Positions 1 to 13,039 of a stretch of DNA of 64,000 nucleotides are shown here, in pieces. A program made the translations under genes and the position numbers. Each line of letters starts with the position of its first letter. The first letter of the stretch is position 1. Below the pieces are notes generated by a model. That model was not told where the DNA came from. It searched no databases and saw only the letters and a program-made list of their open reading frames with translations. The DNA is taken from assembly GCA_037389465.1 (NCBI GenBank), contig JAZARR010000179.1, forward strand, positions 1,570,501 to 1,634,500, read 5' to 3'. Source of the stretch: Baylisascaris procyonis. Lineage: Eukaryota; Nematoda; Chromadorea; Rhabditida; Ascarididae.

Positions 1-622
1 AAATAATCATTAAATATTGAATTACTTGTGGTGACTGTCTATTTTTGCTTAGTAGTGATTTTGAAGTAATATATTATAGACTCAAAGATTGGATATGTTG
101 TTATGTTTATTATAGTGATTGAACTAGATAAAGTAAAAGGAACGGATATTTATGCTGTCTGATCGGTACGTTTCTATGAACATCGTACAATTCCCATGAT
201 CTAAATATGTGACAAATTCCTTCTTTCTTTCTCCTCTCCTCCATCTCTCTTCCCTATCCCCTTTCCTTTTCCTTCTCTCTTTTTCTCTTTTTCCCTCTTA
301 GTTGGTCTTTTAAGGCAACATTGGAGAGAACAGAGAAGCATATTTGATTAAAGTGACAAGGGAAAGAAAAAATTATAAGAGAATATATGATAGATGGTTA
401 AATAGGCTTTTAAAAATGTTTTCAATCCGAATAGACAAATACTCACAATTCACAATATGTTTAGCGCCTTTAAAATAAAATACACCGAAAAAAATACCAA
501 ATTTTCTTCAACAAACAAATAAATTTCGTTTATTATGACTTTATTGCCTTATTTTTAAAAGTGATTAGAGTAAATTTATTCATTATACTATTGTCATATA
601 TTTTTGCAATAATGCATAATTA
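1..622. other. no gene recognised (3' flank or intron of the GLB1 gene)
   Basis: AT-rich sequence with a pyrimidine-rich tract at about 212-305. I looked on the minus strand for the galactose-binding beta-domain exons that normally follow the GH35 barrel and found none. This is either the 3' flank of a truncated gene or part of an intron running off the window edge. Confidence 0.5.
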
Positions 623-3600
623 TTAGAAATTTGAAACATACGGATTATTCTTTGGTATCGATTTCGGTGGATTTGGCCAACCTTCAATACTCTTAATCCA
701 ATTTCGAATTGCAAGAAATTTATCGTTAATATCCGCTGCTTCAGTTAGTGGTGCAAAATAATCATAAGATGTAATTACCTATAAATGAATTTTCAAATAA
801 TTGATTGCATCGAAAGAGATTTGTGGCGATTACAGCCAAAACTCTGGATTAATATACTAAAGAAATTTGGGATCAAAATATTACTTTCATATATTTCATT
901 ATTACGATGCGATTATAAGAGCACTGAAATCAGTTCAATTCCCATATAGTCTGCATAAGTCATATTGGCCGTATTGACCACTGAGCTCAACAAGTAACTA
1001 AATCTGCAAAGGTCAGCAACAAAACAAAAAGCGCGCAAATACAAAGTACAACCGGCAGCTTCCCAGTCTAAATATCAAGCTCTCGATTCTTAGACGTCTG
1101 TGAGGCTCAAGCGGTCATCGAAAGTAGAGCATCTTGCATCCGAAGCATACCACTAGACTACTGACCGAGTGGTTGTATATTATAGTTTGGGGCACTCAGG
1201 AAGTGTATTCGAACAGCACCGTAGCTAAACAGCCCCAGGTTTAAAGTACGACTTGCGTACCACGGTGTTGGCTTGAAATTTCACTTGCCTATTTGATGAG
1301 ATGTTCGGTGGATTCTGTTTCGTTGCTCCAAACTGCGATAATTGATGTGATAATAGAAGCATAAGCGAGTGCATCTACAATCCCCACCTTTGTGTCCACC
1401 ACAGAATTGTTATAAGGTGCCGAAAATCACTGACGAAATATCAACAGCCTTCTCAAGTCAGTTGGCAGAGTTCAGCAGCTAAGGCGCAGGCACAAAGAAA
1501 CCGATATGGTGAAGAGACAAGCGGTAAAACAGGTCGTTCAAAAGCTGCGGCGTATCAGTCGAGCTATGGCATTCCCGATCACTCATGGACGCAATATGGT
1601 ATAAGAAAGAAACGGAGACAATAGTCATTCTGACAGAGGCGAAGGACGAGCTCAACTTGGTCGACGCACGCAGCCCATAGTAAGCGTCTAAGAATTGAAG
1701 GCCGGATATTGCAACTAGGAAGCGAATCGACTGTTTTTTTGCGCTATTTTTTTTTGTTGTTGCTTTTGTGGACTCAGTAACTTCCTGACCTCCCAACTAA
1801 AAGGTCAATAGACAAGAAAACTTTAAAAAAGCACCATATATGGACATCTCTTGCTCGTGCCATACTTTTAAAAAATTAAAATGATTATATTTATTAAAAT
1901 ATTCGAAAAATTGAAGAAATTTTGAAAAAATTAGAATAATTTATCAACTGTTTAGTATATTTACTCACAAACTTCTAAATCATCTAACATCGATGAAAAT
2001 GCTTACTGCGGAGGTTGTTTCGGCTCCATTCCAGAAGCCAAAATTTGTTCCACCATAGAACATATAATAATTGAAATTAGCTCCGAGTTTGAACATATAC
2101 CTACTACCGTTAATGATCTCATCCACAGATGGATCGATACGTCCTTTTTGATTCCATGTCACAATCCACCCCGGATAGAACTCCGAATTCACTAGTGGCC
2201 CTTAAAATGTTCACAATCTTTGGCTGAAAATGATATAACAACGATGGTGAAATGTGGACACCTCAATTTAAAAAAAAATTATTCGCTCCTTCCGAAAAAA
2301 AAAAATTTCTGCATACATTTAGGAGTTTGGCTAAGTTTCGCTAAGAAATAGCCGAGCAAAAAATTACTAATACCAAAAATTGGCTAATTAATTGCGCCAA
2401 TGAACTTGATGTTGACTTCTTTGTACTCTAGATATGTGAGATTCCTCAATATTCCACAAATATGAATGATTTTTTATAAAAAGGTGTCTGGAAGTATTCT
2501 GATACATGGAATATTTTACTACCAAACATATAATACTACGAAACTACCGTCTGGAAAACAATAAGAAATTCCGGGTATATACATTCGTTTAATAATGAGG
2601 ACAGGAAAAATCCAACGTTTTTAATTCAATGTGTTACATTATTGAGGAACACGTCAATTTCGAAGCTTATAATTCGGCCCCAATATTTCTTCATCACAGA
2701 ATCCAGCAAAATAGATTTTAGTAAAATTTTCAACAAAATTCCCACCGTTTGGTTCATAACTTCGTTGAATGGCAAAGTTTTTGTCGATTTGTTCTTCACT
2801 AGTAGATCCAAAATCAACGGTTGCAAAAACACCCGGTATCGAGCCGCACTTCAGGCACTGATTGTTTGCACCATCGGCTGAAAATGTTCCACATTGAACT
2901 GAAAAAATCTATCGACGTATTTTTTCAATAATTTAAAAAAAAAATTGTTGAATAAATGAAAAGAAAATATGAGCATATGAATGCATTAAAAATTGGTTCG
3001 TGAAGCTGAATGCTAGTTTCTTAGTACACACTCATTTACAAGTTTCACCACCCATTGTTCTGATGAGAGGATGCTATTGAGGGGGGAGGAGGAGGGAAGG
3101 GGAGGAAAAAAGGAGGAGGAAGAGGGGGAAGGTGAAAAGAATTCTCGGATTTAAAACGTTGTGACGATTGTTTTTGTATTCAAGAAAGAAAGTGATGCAT
3201 TTCCTTCCGGTGGGATTCCATTTAACATCACAATCTGGAAAATTCTAGCGCTAAGAGCAGTCGAAGTTCGTATCGTGCATCAGTAAAACAATGCCACTAT
3301 ATGATACAAAATTCAATAATACTGCTATGATACAACTGTTGTCATAGTAGGATCAATTATTATATTTCTTCAACCAATAGAAAGCTGTCATTTTTCTCAG
3401 ATATTTGCGAAAAACAAAAGGATTTCTCTCAAGTGAAAATTATTTTCAATGTATACGCATTTCTTTGAAAATTCGAAAGAAAAGATTTGAAGTTTCTCAT
3501 TATGGAGATATTGCGCATAAAGACGGATGGAAAACTTATGAAATAAAACATAGTATAAATAATAAACTGTTAAGAAAAAATGTTTGCTTTTATTCGTCTA

Positions 3601-6600
3601 ATGATATTAATTAGCGCATTCAAGGTGAACAAAGCAAAACGACTGCAAAAATCGTAAACATAGGTGAGACGAATCACTGCTTCTACAGTACCTTAAGCTC
3701 ATCACTACAGTAAACACTATCTGATTTCAGAGCATTTATAAATGTGCCCCCACGGTGTTCCCTACTGATCGATGCTCCATTTCAAACATCTTACTTGTAT
3801 ATAAGACGACGTCATCACCAAGATGTTTAATGGTAAGATCTCGTAGGAATGTGGTATAGTTTCCATCACATCCTTCAGTGAAACTTCCATACTCGTTTTC
3901 GATCTGTATCATCAATATTGGTCCACCATTCTTACGCAGACTAGGTTTAAGTATGGGTAATAGAACGTCAAACCATCGTTCCACTTCTTTAAGGAACCTG
4001 TGATCAAACATCGGTCTGATTTGGCAAAAATTCAAGCAATATATGAAATATTTAATTTTGTGTAGGCATAAATCAAAGCCACGAAAGAGCTCAAGAGATT
4101 TAAAAGTTTTAGTCAAAAAGGAAGTTTACCGGTATGAAAGGGATATATTTTTACTGCAAAGTTTTGGCAAAATACTATGTGATTGTTTGCTTTGTAAATT
4201 TGTATGAATGCCATCGTTTTGAATAGCACAGTTATTGTTGAAAGAAGAGCACGAGAGGATGGGAAAGGTGTGCACTCAATTAACGTCGAAAACTTCAGAG
4301 GATTTATTGAGTTTTATTTGTGGACTATAAGTTTCTACTAAATGTAAATCAATAAAGTATGAAATAACCTTTTGTCAGATGTTCTCATTTTTATATCTCC
4401 ATATTTCAGCAACCACCATGGTAGACCACCATTCTCCCATTCACCACAAATATAGGGTCCAATCCTGAATTAACGAAATATATCCTGCCTTAAATTTCTA
4501 ATCAACTATGAAAACACATTAAAATTGCATAAGTAATGGAGCTGTGATTTTTATGAAACACAAAAAGAACATAGGAACGACATTGAAAAGATTGGCTATC
4601 TTCCTTTCATTTATTAACCTGCGTTCGATCTTGAAATAAAAAAAAATCTTGGAAACTTTTTCAAAATTTTTTCACATTCCTACTTGAAAATGGTATCCAA
4701 GCTCAACATCATGATAAAAATTTTAGCATGAGATAGATGAAAAAACGAACTGGAGGAGGTAGAAGGAAAGCCGCGAACACTCATCACTTCTCACTAACCA
4801 AATTAGTCTTATTTAAATTTTATCTACTCCCCCCCCCCCCCCCACATAAAAAGCAGAAATACTCAACAATTAGCATAAGCAGTAGTCAATATAGCTGAAC
4901 AATGAAAAAATACGATTCACCTATTATCCTATTTATTGAGATATAAAACTTCAATTAATTACTATGAGATATTTACCTCACCAAAGCGTAGAGTTCATTT
5001 TGAGCAGCTAACGATAGAAAATGCGTAATATTTCTGCTTCCATCAAAACCGATTCTGAAATTTTATTGAGATTATAAAGAGATATTCATCGACTTTTCTC
5101 ATTTGTTTTCATCATCAATCAATCAATAAAAAACCAAAATATTCGCTAAATGAACAACAAAGAAATGAACAGTTGTGCACAATCGTCTTTCATAATGCAC
5201 ATACAATAAATTCAAGTTGTTTATTTCGATAAATACACGTTAATAAATATATTGTAAAAAAAAATACATACGTTTATGAATATTTATTTATTTATTTACT
5301 TTTCACCTATTTATTCATTTATTTTCACTTATGTATTCAACAAAATTTATTTAGACGCATTCAATTTTGAACCGGAAGATTACTCCGCTGACTATTTTTC
5401 AAGTATTCATTACATCCTCTTCAAATAACCAAAGTAACCTCTCCAACTCAAAATAAAAAAAAAGCGTAACGGACCATCATACGACGTACATCACATCAAC
5501 TCGGCTGGCATACTGACAGACACACATTTAAATGCACATAAACGCTGACAGGAACACGCACACATACGACATTGCGATATTATACTTCGCGAATGCAAGT
5601 TTGCGGAACCCGCATAAATTAAAGGACAAATGGAAAGAGATAAACAAAATAGGAAGCTAGACAGATTCGATGAAAGAATATAAATCAGTCTTTACGATCA
5701 ATCCTTCCCTATTTCGTTCATTATCAAATATGAATATAATTCAGCCTTAAAGATCAAGCACCTTTGCTATGTCCAACTTGAAAGTAACCACGTAAACGGA
5801 TAACACAGAGGAAGTCCAATGCTCTGAAAAACATACAACTTAAAGACCACCCAGAATGCCTATGTTTTCAAGTTCCTAAATAAAGAAATTGGAATATCTA
5901 AAGTTCTTAATGAATCCAGATGTCAACAATTATTGAATGATATAGTATCCTGACTAACACTCCTTCGTAGATTTCATGAAAATTCCATGGAATATAAAAC
6001 TGTATCGCATTTAAGCCAGCAGCTCTCATCCTTGATAATCGATCATTCCATTGATCCGGATGTACTCGAAAATAATGTATACTACCCGATATATAGCTAA
6101 AATCGATCATATGATCTATCGAATGAATAAAAAAAAAAAAAGTTTTCTTATCGAATTTATGGGAAAGTCTTAAATTTCAAATATCACTTCAAAATTTTTT
6201 AAAAAAACTTGTGGAAATTTCAAGTCGATCTGTCAAACTACTATTGATGACTTAATAAATCCTCAATGAAATGCCGATATTACTACCTAAAAAATTCATT
6301 GTTAATCTTTTATTCATTTCAATCATTTTAACGTATCATAGCTAGCGCCACCGAGTTTATAAAAAAGTTGCAAAATTTCCGCTCGTTTCATGAATTTATA
6401 TATCAATGGGCAAAAGCGCTCTTTTTCTTATCCACTTTTCCAACGTTTTTTGCATTGTCTTATTTTTAAATATTTAAATTACTTAATTAAGAGATGACAA
6501 ACAATTGCTACTATGACAATCCCATGAATAAGCTAAAATTACAATAATATTTGTAAAATTTTATTTTAAAAAAAGTAATTTTTTATAACGTTACCGAAAT

Positions 6601-6725
6601 GGTTGTCCATCAAGTAAGAAGCGTTTGTTGACATGATCGATCGAAAATGAATTTTCGGCTAACGATGGAGAAATTATTAATAATGCCAAATATATTTTCA
6701 TAATGAAGAAACCAACCGAAATCAT
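623..6725 (-). CDS. GLB1: lysosomal-type acid beta-galactosidase (GH35), catalytic part
   Basis: Removes terminal beta-galactose from glycolipids and glycans, normally in the lysosome. Eight exons on the minus strand, in transcript order: 6595-6701, 5959-6096, 4977-5054, 4369-4464, 3795-4015, 2746-2877, 2007-2200, 623-778. All phases fit and the total is 1122 bases (373 residues plus stop). The first exon gives a signal peptide ([15 protein letters not shown]); an in-frame ATG at 6725 adds 8 residues. Family motifs in order: [44 protein letters not shown], the acid/base glutamate in IENEYGS (E181), the nucleophile in NSEFYPGW (E264), and [11 protein letters not shown]. The last exon carries [12 protein letters not shown] and then stops. 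Relatives have about 650-680 residues with beta domains after the barrel, so this is truncated or continues through a donor at TAT|GTTTCA before the stop into an exon outside the window. Confidence 0.94.
779..2006 (-). other. last GLB1 intron holding a GC-richer insert
   Basis: Within this 1.2 kb intron, about 900-1800 is visibly richer in G and C than its surroundings. On the minus strand at about 1100-1175 it reads AGTCTAGTGGTATGC, which resembles a tRNA A-box. A six-base stem (CGGTCA...TGACCG) encloses about 50 bases there, but I cannot fold a full cloverleaf. A decayed tRNA-derived SINE or other old insertion is possible. The 105-codon open frame at 1479-1796 has no recognisable motif. 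Confidence 0.35.
3073..3136. repeat. purine-only G/A tract
   Basis: Almost pure G/A run with several GGGG blocks inside a GLB1 intron. One of about nine such tracts in the window. Confidence 0.8.
4829..4843. repeat. C15 homopolymer
   Basis: Fifteen C in a row in an intron of the GLB1 gene, in AT-rich context. Confidence 0.95.
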
Positions 6726-9100
6726 TGTAGTGATTGCCGAATTATCAGCAATGATATACCCTATAAAAGATAAATGAACAAAAATATTTCCTGCAAACGA
6801 TACGAACAGGAGCACAATGTGATCAAGGTGAGTCATGGAATGTTCCAGATCTAAATAAACAGATTAAAGTAGAGATTAAAAGTTTGAGGTGAGATTTAAA
6901 AATTTTGAATTATTACAATTCATAATCAAATGACTTTCACCCATTTAAATAGTAACGACTGATAGTTCCTAGTGCATTCATATCAATCAGCAGCTTAATG
7001 ATTAAGTATTTTAGATCAATATAAATTCTAATAAATAGAACTTTCTAAATAATATAGAAAGCATTCAGATAGGAAATGGATAAAAAATCGACGAAAAAAT
7101 TAAGAAATAAAATATTGGAAATATTGAATATTTGAATATTGTAAAATAATTTTAAAAAATTCAACATCATCACTATACGATATCGCAAATGTTATCAATT
7201 TATAACACATTGAAGAGAACATATTCTCCACAATTCCTTTCAATTAAAGAGGCGTAGTTTAGAAAACACGGAATAAGCATATGATAATTTCAGGGACAAA
7301 TTTTACTATTTTCAGGAAAAGTGGTGTGTGAGGTTTATGTAATACTGCTAGTACAAAATGTGAGGTGAAAAGGGAGAAAAGCACAAGGAGAGAAAGAGAA
7401 TGCGAGATAAGTAGAGAGGGAAGGAAAAAGAGGATGAGAAAAAGGGATAGAGGGGGTAAAGAGGGAGAACAAATACTTATACAGGCTATATATGAACAAT
7501 GGATAACGTTTTTATTCACTATCGATGCACAATTTAATTAGAAAGCAATGAGAGTACAATCATTTTTTTAAAATTTAACTTAAAATATTTTAAATAGAAA
7601 AGGCACAAATATTTTAAATAGAAAAGCAATATATTCAGAAGGCAATCCTTTCTAATTCGAGTATCAAAGATCGAATATAGGGAAAAGAGCAATTGCCACA
7701 TAACAACTGTTCAAACGAAGCCACACTCTTACAGTGCTATCGAATCGCCTCCAGAAACGAACATTGATTGCAATCAACTTTCAGACAACGTTCGAGCATA
7801 TACATTGCATTGAAATATCACTAATTTCAAAATTTACACGTATGAATAATAGACTGAAAAGAATACTTCAAAATTTAGCTAGATATATGTGGGCGATTGC
7901 AATCACGTCCACAGCAACAAAATACAACAGAAAAACTCATAAGTTTCGTTTTAATCTTCCATAAAATATTTTTTGTTATTCGCTTTTGCAAGATAGCTGG
8001 CAGTATAGATTTAGAAGTCGTTGAAATTTAGTAGATCTATAGATTTAGAAGTCGTTGAAATTTAGTAGATCAACTAACTCTACATATTGACTTTCTTATC
8101 ATAATTCACACGGATCCAATAAACAACTCAGAGACGATTGATCAAATAAAACAACTCATAGACGACGAAAGAGTGCAAAAGTTTTAATGTATTTTTCCGT
8201 GATCGGCTTTTTATTTTTAATCGATTGCGATACTGAATATATATGAAAATATTATCTCTCCTATTCGTTAGTTGCTAGTAAAGTAGAAAATCTTCAGTAT
8301 AACGGGTGAAAAGCAATATTTTTTTCTGGTATGGTTCTGTAATTCTTGCGATCTAAGATACTCAATATTCATCTGTTCTAATGAAATTCTTTCTCTTTGA
8401 ATATTTCAAGCAAATTGTTGATGAAGCTACTTGTGGGGAAAATATTTCTGACTTAACTCATTGTAAAATGAACTATCGTATTGCAAAACTATCGTACTCT
8501 TTGTAAAATCGATCGTATTGATATCATTATGCCATTGTCAAATATGGATCATAGCTCAATTTAGTTGAATAATGCTGATGAAAAAAAAAAAAAGAAAAAT
8601 TCGATGAGGAGATATATAATTTCAGTCAAAGAAGTGAAGAAGATATTTCGGCATCCGTTTCTCTTGAGATTTCCTATTTCCAATTCGATTTACATTTACC
8701 ACTAAATATGAAATATTCACTTCGATTTCAGTTTAGTGTATTAATGCTTTCACTGCGATAATTATGTCTTCGTCAAAATCTGTTGTTTATCCTTCTCACA
8801 TCAGAAGACTTATTAGTGAAAAGCTAAAGCATCTATTCAATACAAAGTTTTAGAAAGGGTAATTCCGGAAGGTCGTTAAGCAGTTTCACAATAATCTGAA
8901 ATGACACAATTATGTCTCAAGGTTCTAAAAATGTTCGCCATTTAGTCTGGAATGCCTTAAGCTAAACGCGTCTATCCTGCTAGCCGATGATGATTTCATC
9001 ATAGATGACCCATCCAATTGCACATCTTTTCTCAACTTATCTTCCTAATTGCTCTCCACACTTGCCTATTTCAATGATCTCTAGGAAATGATTCCCTACT
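6726..9100. other. intergenic, no gene recognised
   Basis: 5' flank of the GLB1 gene. It holds a purine-rich tract (7361-7466), a 24-base imperfect tandem repeat (about 7580-7625) and a 34-base perfect tandem duplication (8004-8071). Open frames here have no motif and no splice context. Confidence 0.6.
8004..8071. repeat. 34-base perfect tandem duplication
   Basis: 8004-8037 is repeated without change at 8038-8071. The unit begins TATAGATTTAGAAGTCG. Confidence 0.95.
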
Positions 9101-9900
9101 GAGTGATATCGGTTGTTGAAATTACGTGGGAATTAAATATTCATTCCTTCAAAAATGTGACTGTGCCGACCAAATCCCACATTTCATCCTGGTTTTCTAC
9201 TGCATTCATTGGAAAAATATTATTCCGAGACACCCTCGGTTTCGATATCATCATCCCTAACTTGCGGAAAAACTTCAGTGATTATCGTAATTAACAAAAA
9301 GGATTTGCACAATTTCATCGCCAAATTCCCGACATATATCATTGACAAGTGTTTTATGTCGGCATTTTTGAAAGCTTTATCCTCAAAAAATCCCTTTTCA
9401 TTTTCTTCATTAAAAAATCATAGTCAAAAAGCAATTCGGTTTCTTTCTGCAATCTTTCAGCTGTTCGTTTCACACTGTGACTGAATTGAAGGTATCCAAA
9501 CAAAATCGTTTCGCTCACATTAATAAAAATTCACTCCTAATGTATTTCTGGAAGGCTGTTACGATGTAAGAAGCCTTCAGACAAATTTGAGGCGCGGAGT
9601 TGGGATCCTCAAGGAAGTATTCTTGGCCCATTTTTATTTTTAATATATATATAAAAGATTTGCACAAATATGTAGCGAAAGAATGTTTTTTTTTCATCTC
9701 TGTGCAGATGATATTAAACGGAAGGATAACTAATCCGTCAACATCGATCATCTTCCATCGTTCCTGATCGCTCTGAATTCGACTCTTCCCTGATCTCAGT
9801 AATGGGTTCCAAGCATCTCAATAGTGAAATGATCCGCTTTTCATTACTTCAATGAAATCATACCAAACAAAACTTATCTTTCTTAAACGTTCTATAATCC
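9100..9900 (+). pseudogene. decayed non-LTR (LINE-type) reverse transcriptase
   Basis: The plus strand at 9604-9651 reads DPQGSILGPFLFLIYI, the PQGSxLGPxLFLIYINDL block of non-LTR reverse transcriptases, followed at once by a stop codon. About 50 bases on, in another frame, comes CADD (9701-9712), the counterpart of the catalytic (Y/F)xDD box. Between them is the remains of the usual DLP-K-Y segment (KDLHKYVAKECF). A FLEG-type segment lies upstream at about 9545. Order and spacing are right but the frame is broken at least twice and stops are frequent, so it cannot be active. The 5' limit is uncertain: weak open frames at 9103-9484 may be the finger region. Endonuclease and element ends are not recognisable. 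Confidence 0.7.
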
Positions 9901-10289
9901 ACTTAGTTGTTATACACATCCCTTTTTTGACTCTCTTTGACCCTTTCCTATTTTATTAGAAATCCATAATTTTTAATATATTACGAAAAAAAATGCAAGT
10001 AATTTTCTTGATGTTCTATTTCAAAGAAGGTTTTAAGAAAAGAACCCTGACTGCTTTTGATTTAAGAGCAATTGGTATAATATGTGAGTTTAAAAGTTTC
10101 AGTTCAAGCATCGATAACTTTACTGAGCACTTCAAAAAATAGATGCATATATTCATACAACAAAAGTACTTCTGTGCACATTTCACTTGATAACATATAT
10201 CACTAATTGATATGAGTGATAAGCGCATAACAATATGCAAATGTAATTTTCATAGTTAAAAAAAAATCCCTGAGATGAATTGCAACAAA

Positions 10290-10405
<116 letters not shown>

Positions 10406-11704
10406 ACTGGAAAATATGCTGACAATAACATGCTCTGTAATAAGAAATTCATTTTCCTTATCATATGTTTCTCATTAAGAACAAAAGAAAAATGCAATAA
10501 CACTCAAATACACTTTCTCACAAATGCGATATAAAATTTGTGGAAAAAAGTATGAGCGCAATATCACAACATCTCTAAATATCGTTCATGCATTTAATGA
10601 AAATATTATGAGAAAAAATTTAGAAGCTCAAATTTGAGAAATAAACGAGAAATAATATCATCGAAATCAATTTTAGAAAAATTTAAGCGTTATCTGGACT
10701 AAATGTAGTTTATCTTTAAACTTCAACAAAAAAACGAGGGGGATTGGGGGAGGAGGAGAAGGAAGAGATGGTAGACGTAAAAAATTGTTGTGACTATGAT
10801 ATCGCTCTGCCTCAATTGATCTATACATAAGGATTCCTCGCTGAATCTATATCGTGCAACGTTGATGAAACACATGAGTAGAAAGCTCGACAGAATTTAC
10901 TCATGCAACAAACAGACAGACCGACGACCGACAGCCATGATCCCCTCATGACAAAAAAAGAACTGGAAAAACGAAATCAACTATAGAAGTATTAGGAGAC
11001 CCATGGTCGGTAGGTCGATCAGTCATAAAATTTTGAACAGGTAAGTCAGTGTTCATACCATAGGGGACGTAATGAGAAGCATTTATATATAGTCAATAAT
11101 CATTGAAATGTAATAAATTTCTGGAACATCCTGCCAAGACCTCTTTTTGAGATTTCTACGTACAATTTCCGATAAATTCCTGATTTATATCAATAAATTA
11201 TGAATGAATTCGATCCAATAAGTCAAATGATTTTACCAATAAAAAACATCAGATCATTTCAACGAGAAAAAGAAGTAATATCATATCGAGTCAGACGATT
11301 TGTTCCGGGCCAAATGCAGGCATCACAGGCGGTTTTATAAAGCTTACGATGTAATAACTTCTTCGCTTCTGACAAATTATATGAAAGACGATAATAAGTG
11401 AGCTTAATAGAACTAGGACAATCGATACAGCTGTCAGCACTTCGTAAAATTCATTTCTGTCGTGCAACTGAAAAATTCTTTTTTTGAGAAATACTTAACT
11501 TTCACTATATACAAGAAGTAAACAAGTTCAACAAGGCATACAGGCGATGCCCTTGAGGCACACTTTGTACCCGATATTTCTGGATGGAGATGCTGGAAAT
11601 AACGGATTGTTTTCACACTACTTAGTTATTGGTCAATCTTAATGCTATGGTTTGTCCTAATGTGCCACAGAAAATTGAAAAATATGTTGCACCACAATAT
11701 CAAC

Positions 11705-11705
<1 letters not shown>

Positions 11706-11766
<61 letters not shown>

Positions 11767-11815
11767 ATATATTTTATATATATATATATATACTTATATA
11801 CATTTAATATATATA

Positions 11816-11879
<64 letters not shown>
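11706..11879. repeat. (AT)n microsatellite, interrupted
   Basis: Two pure AT blocks (11706-11763 and about 11820-11879) separated by degenerate TATTTTATAT and TTTAATAT variants. Confidence 0.95.
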
Positions 11880-11881
<2 letters not shown>

Positions 11882-12934
11882 CCGCCTTTTTTCAACTTCA
11901 TTATTCGGAATTTCTCCACCAGGAATTAGAATAGCGGACAAACAGTCAATGAAAGTTGATTCATGCTGATGCAATAACTTTTTTAGTTTTTAGCAATCAT
12001 TAACGAATAACTTCAAGTTGCAACTTTTGACTTAAATTAATTTAAAAAATGAATAATATGAAAAAATACTCCCTTATAGGATATTACTTTTAGTAATAAT
12101 TTCACAGTGGAGATCAAAAATGAAAATCACCTACTATTACAATATAACGGCTAAAAAACCGATAATCTTTGCCATACGATTAGTCGAATCTCTGAACTTT
12201 TGCACTTGAGTTCAATCCGATTAATAAAATGGCTCAAATGTTTGCTCTTTTCCTTTCCTCTTAAACAGATAAAAAAAATTCGATTATTCAACTTTAAATC
12301 CGTAGAGTGGAATTTCAATTTAAAAAAAAAAAAAGCTGAAGAGTCATGCGATTTTGTTTAGCGCATAAAATTCAAACATAAATTTTTAACTTTCTAATTT
12401 CTGCACTATGGAATAAAAAAGTAGAATGAAATTATAACCTATGAAGTCGAAAAAGCATACCGGATATTCTTCAAGCGTAATAGTGTTCATAATTCTTCCG
12501 ATAGTTTTTAAAAAAAAAATTCTGAAAGAAAAGAGCCGCTTTTGACATTTCGTAAATTTAAAGCATTGGAAAGAACGAAAATTATAAATATAACATTAAA
12601 AATTATTTATTTTTCAAGAAAAAAAACATTTTTTTTCTTTTTATTCGACAAAATTTAACGACGTATTGTTTTGTTATTCCCATTCTGGCTACTAAAAAAA
12701 TCCGTTTTAAGTTACTATGAATGGTAACCTATTTGAGTGAAAACATCTGTGCGATCCATATGAAAATAATCCCAAAAAATGATTTCTCATCTTTTCTTTT
12801 TCCTCATTCAAAACTGTAAATTAAGACGGTGAATGAACCTGACAGCTATGCTTGTTATTAGATTATTTATTTATTCATAAGAACAGCACAGCTAAAAGAT
12901 CAATATTACAGACGCATAGTTGACGTCGGTACTT

Positions 12935-13039
<105 letters not shown>

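Noticed and set aside
1100..1175. tRNA gene on the minus strand
   Set aside because: A-box-like word and a partial acceptor stem, but no T-arm with GGTTCGA and no cloverleaf.
1479..1796. 105-codon minus-strand open frame
   Set aside because: Lies inside a GLB1 intron, Lys/Ser-rich start, no motif.
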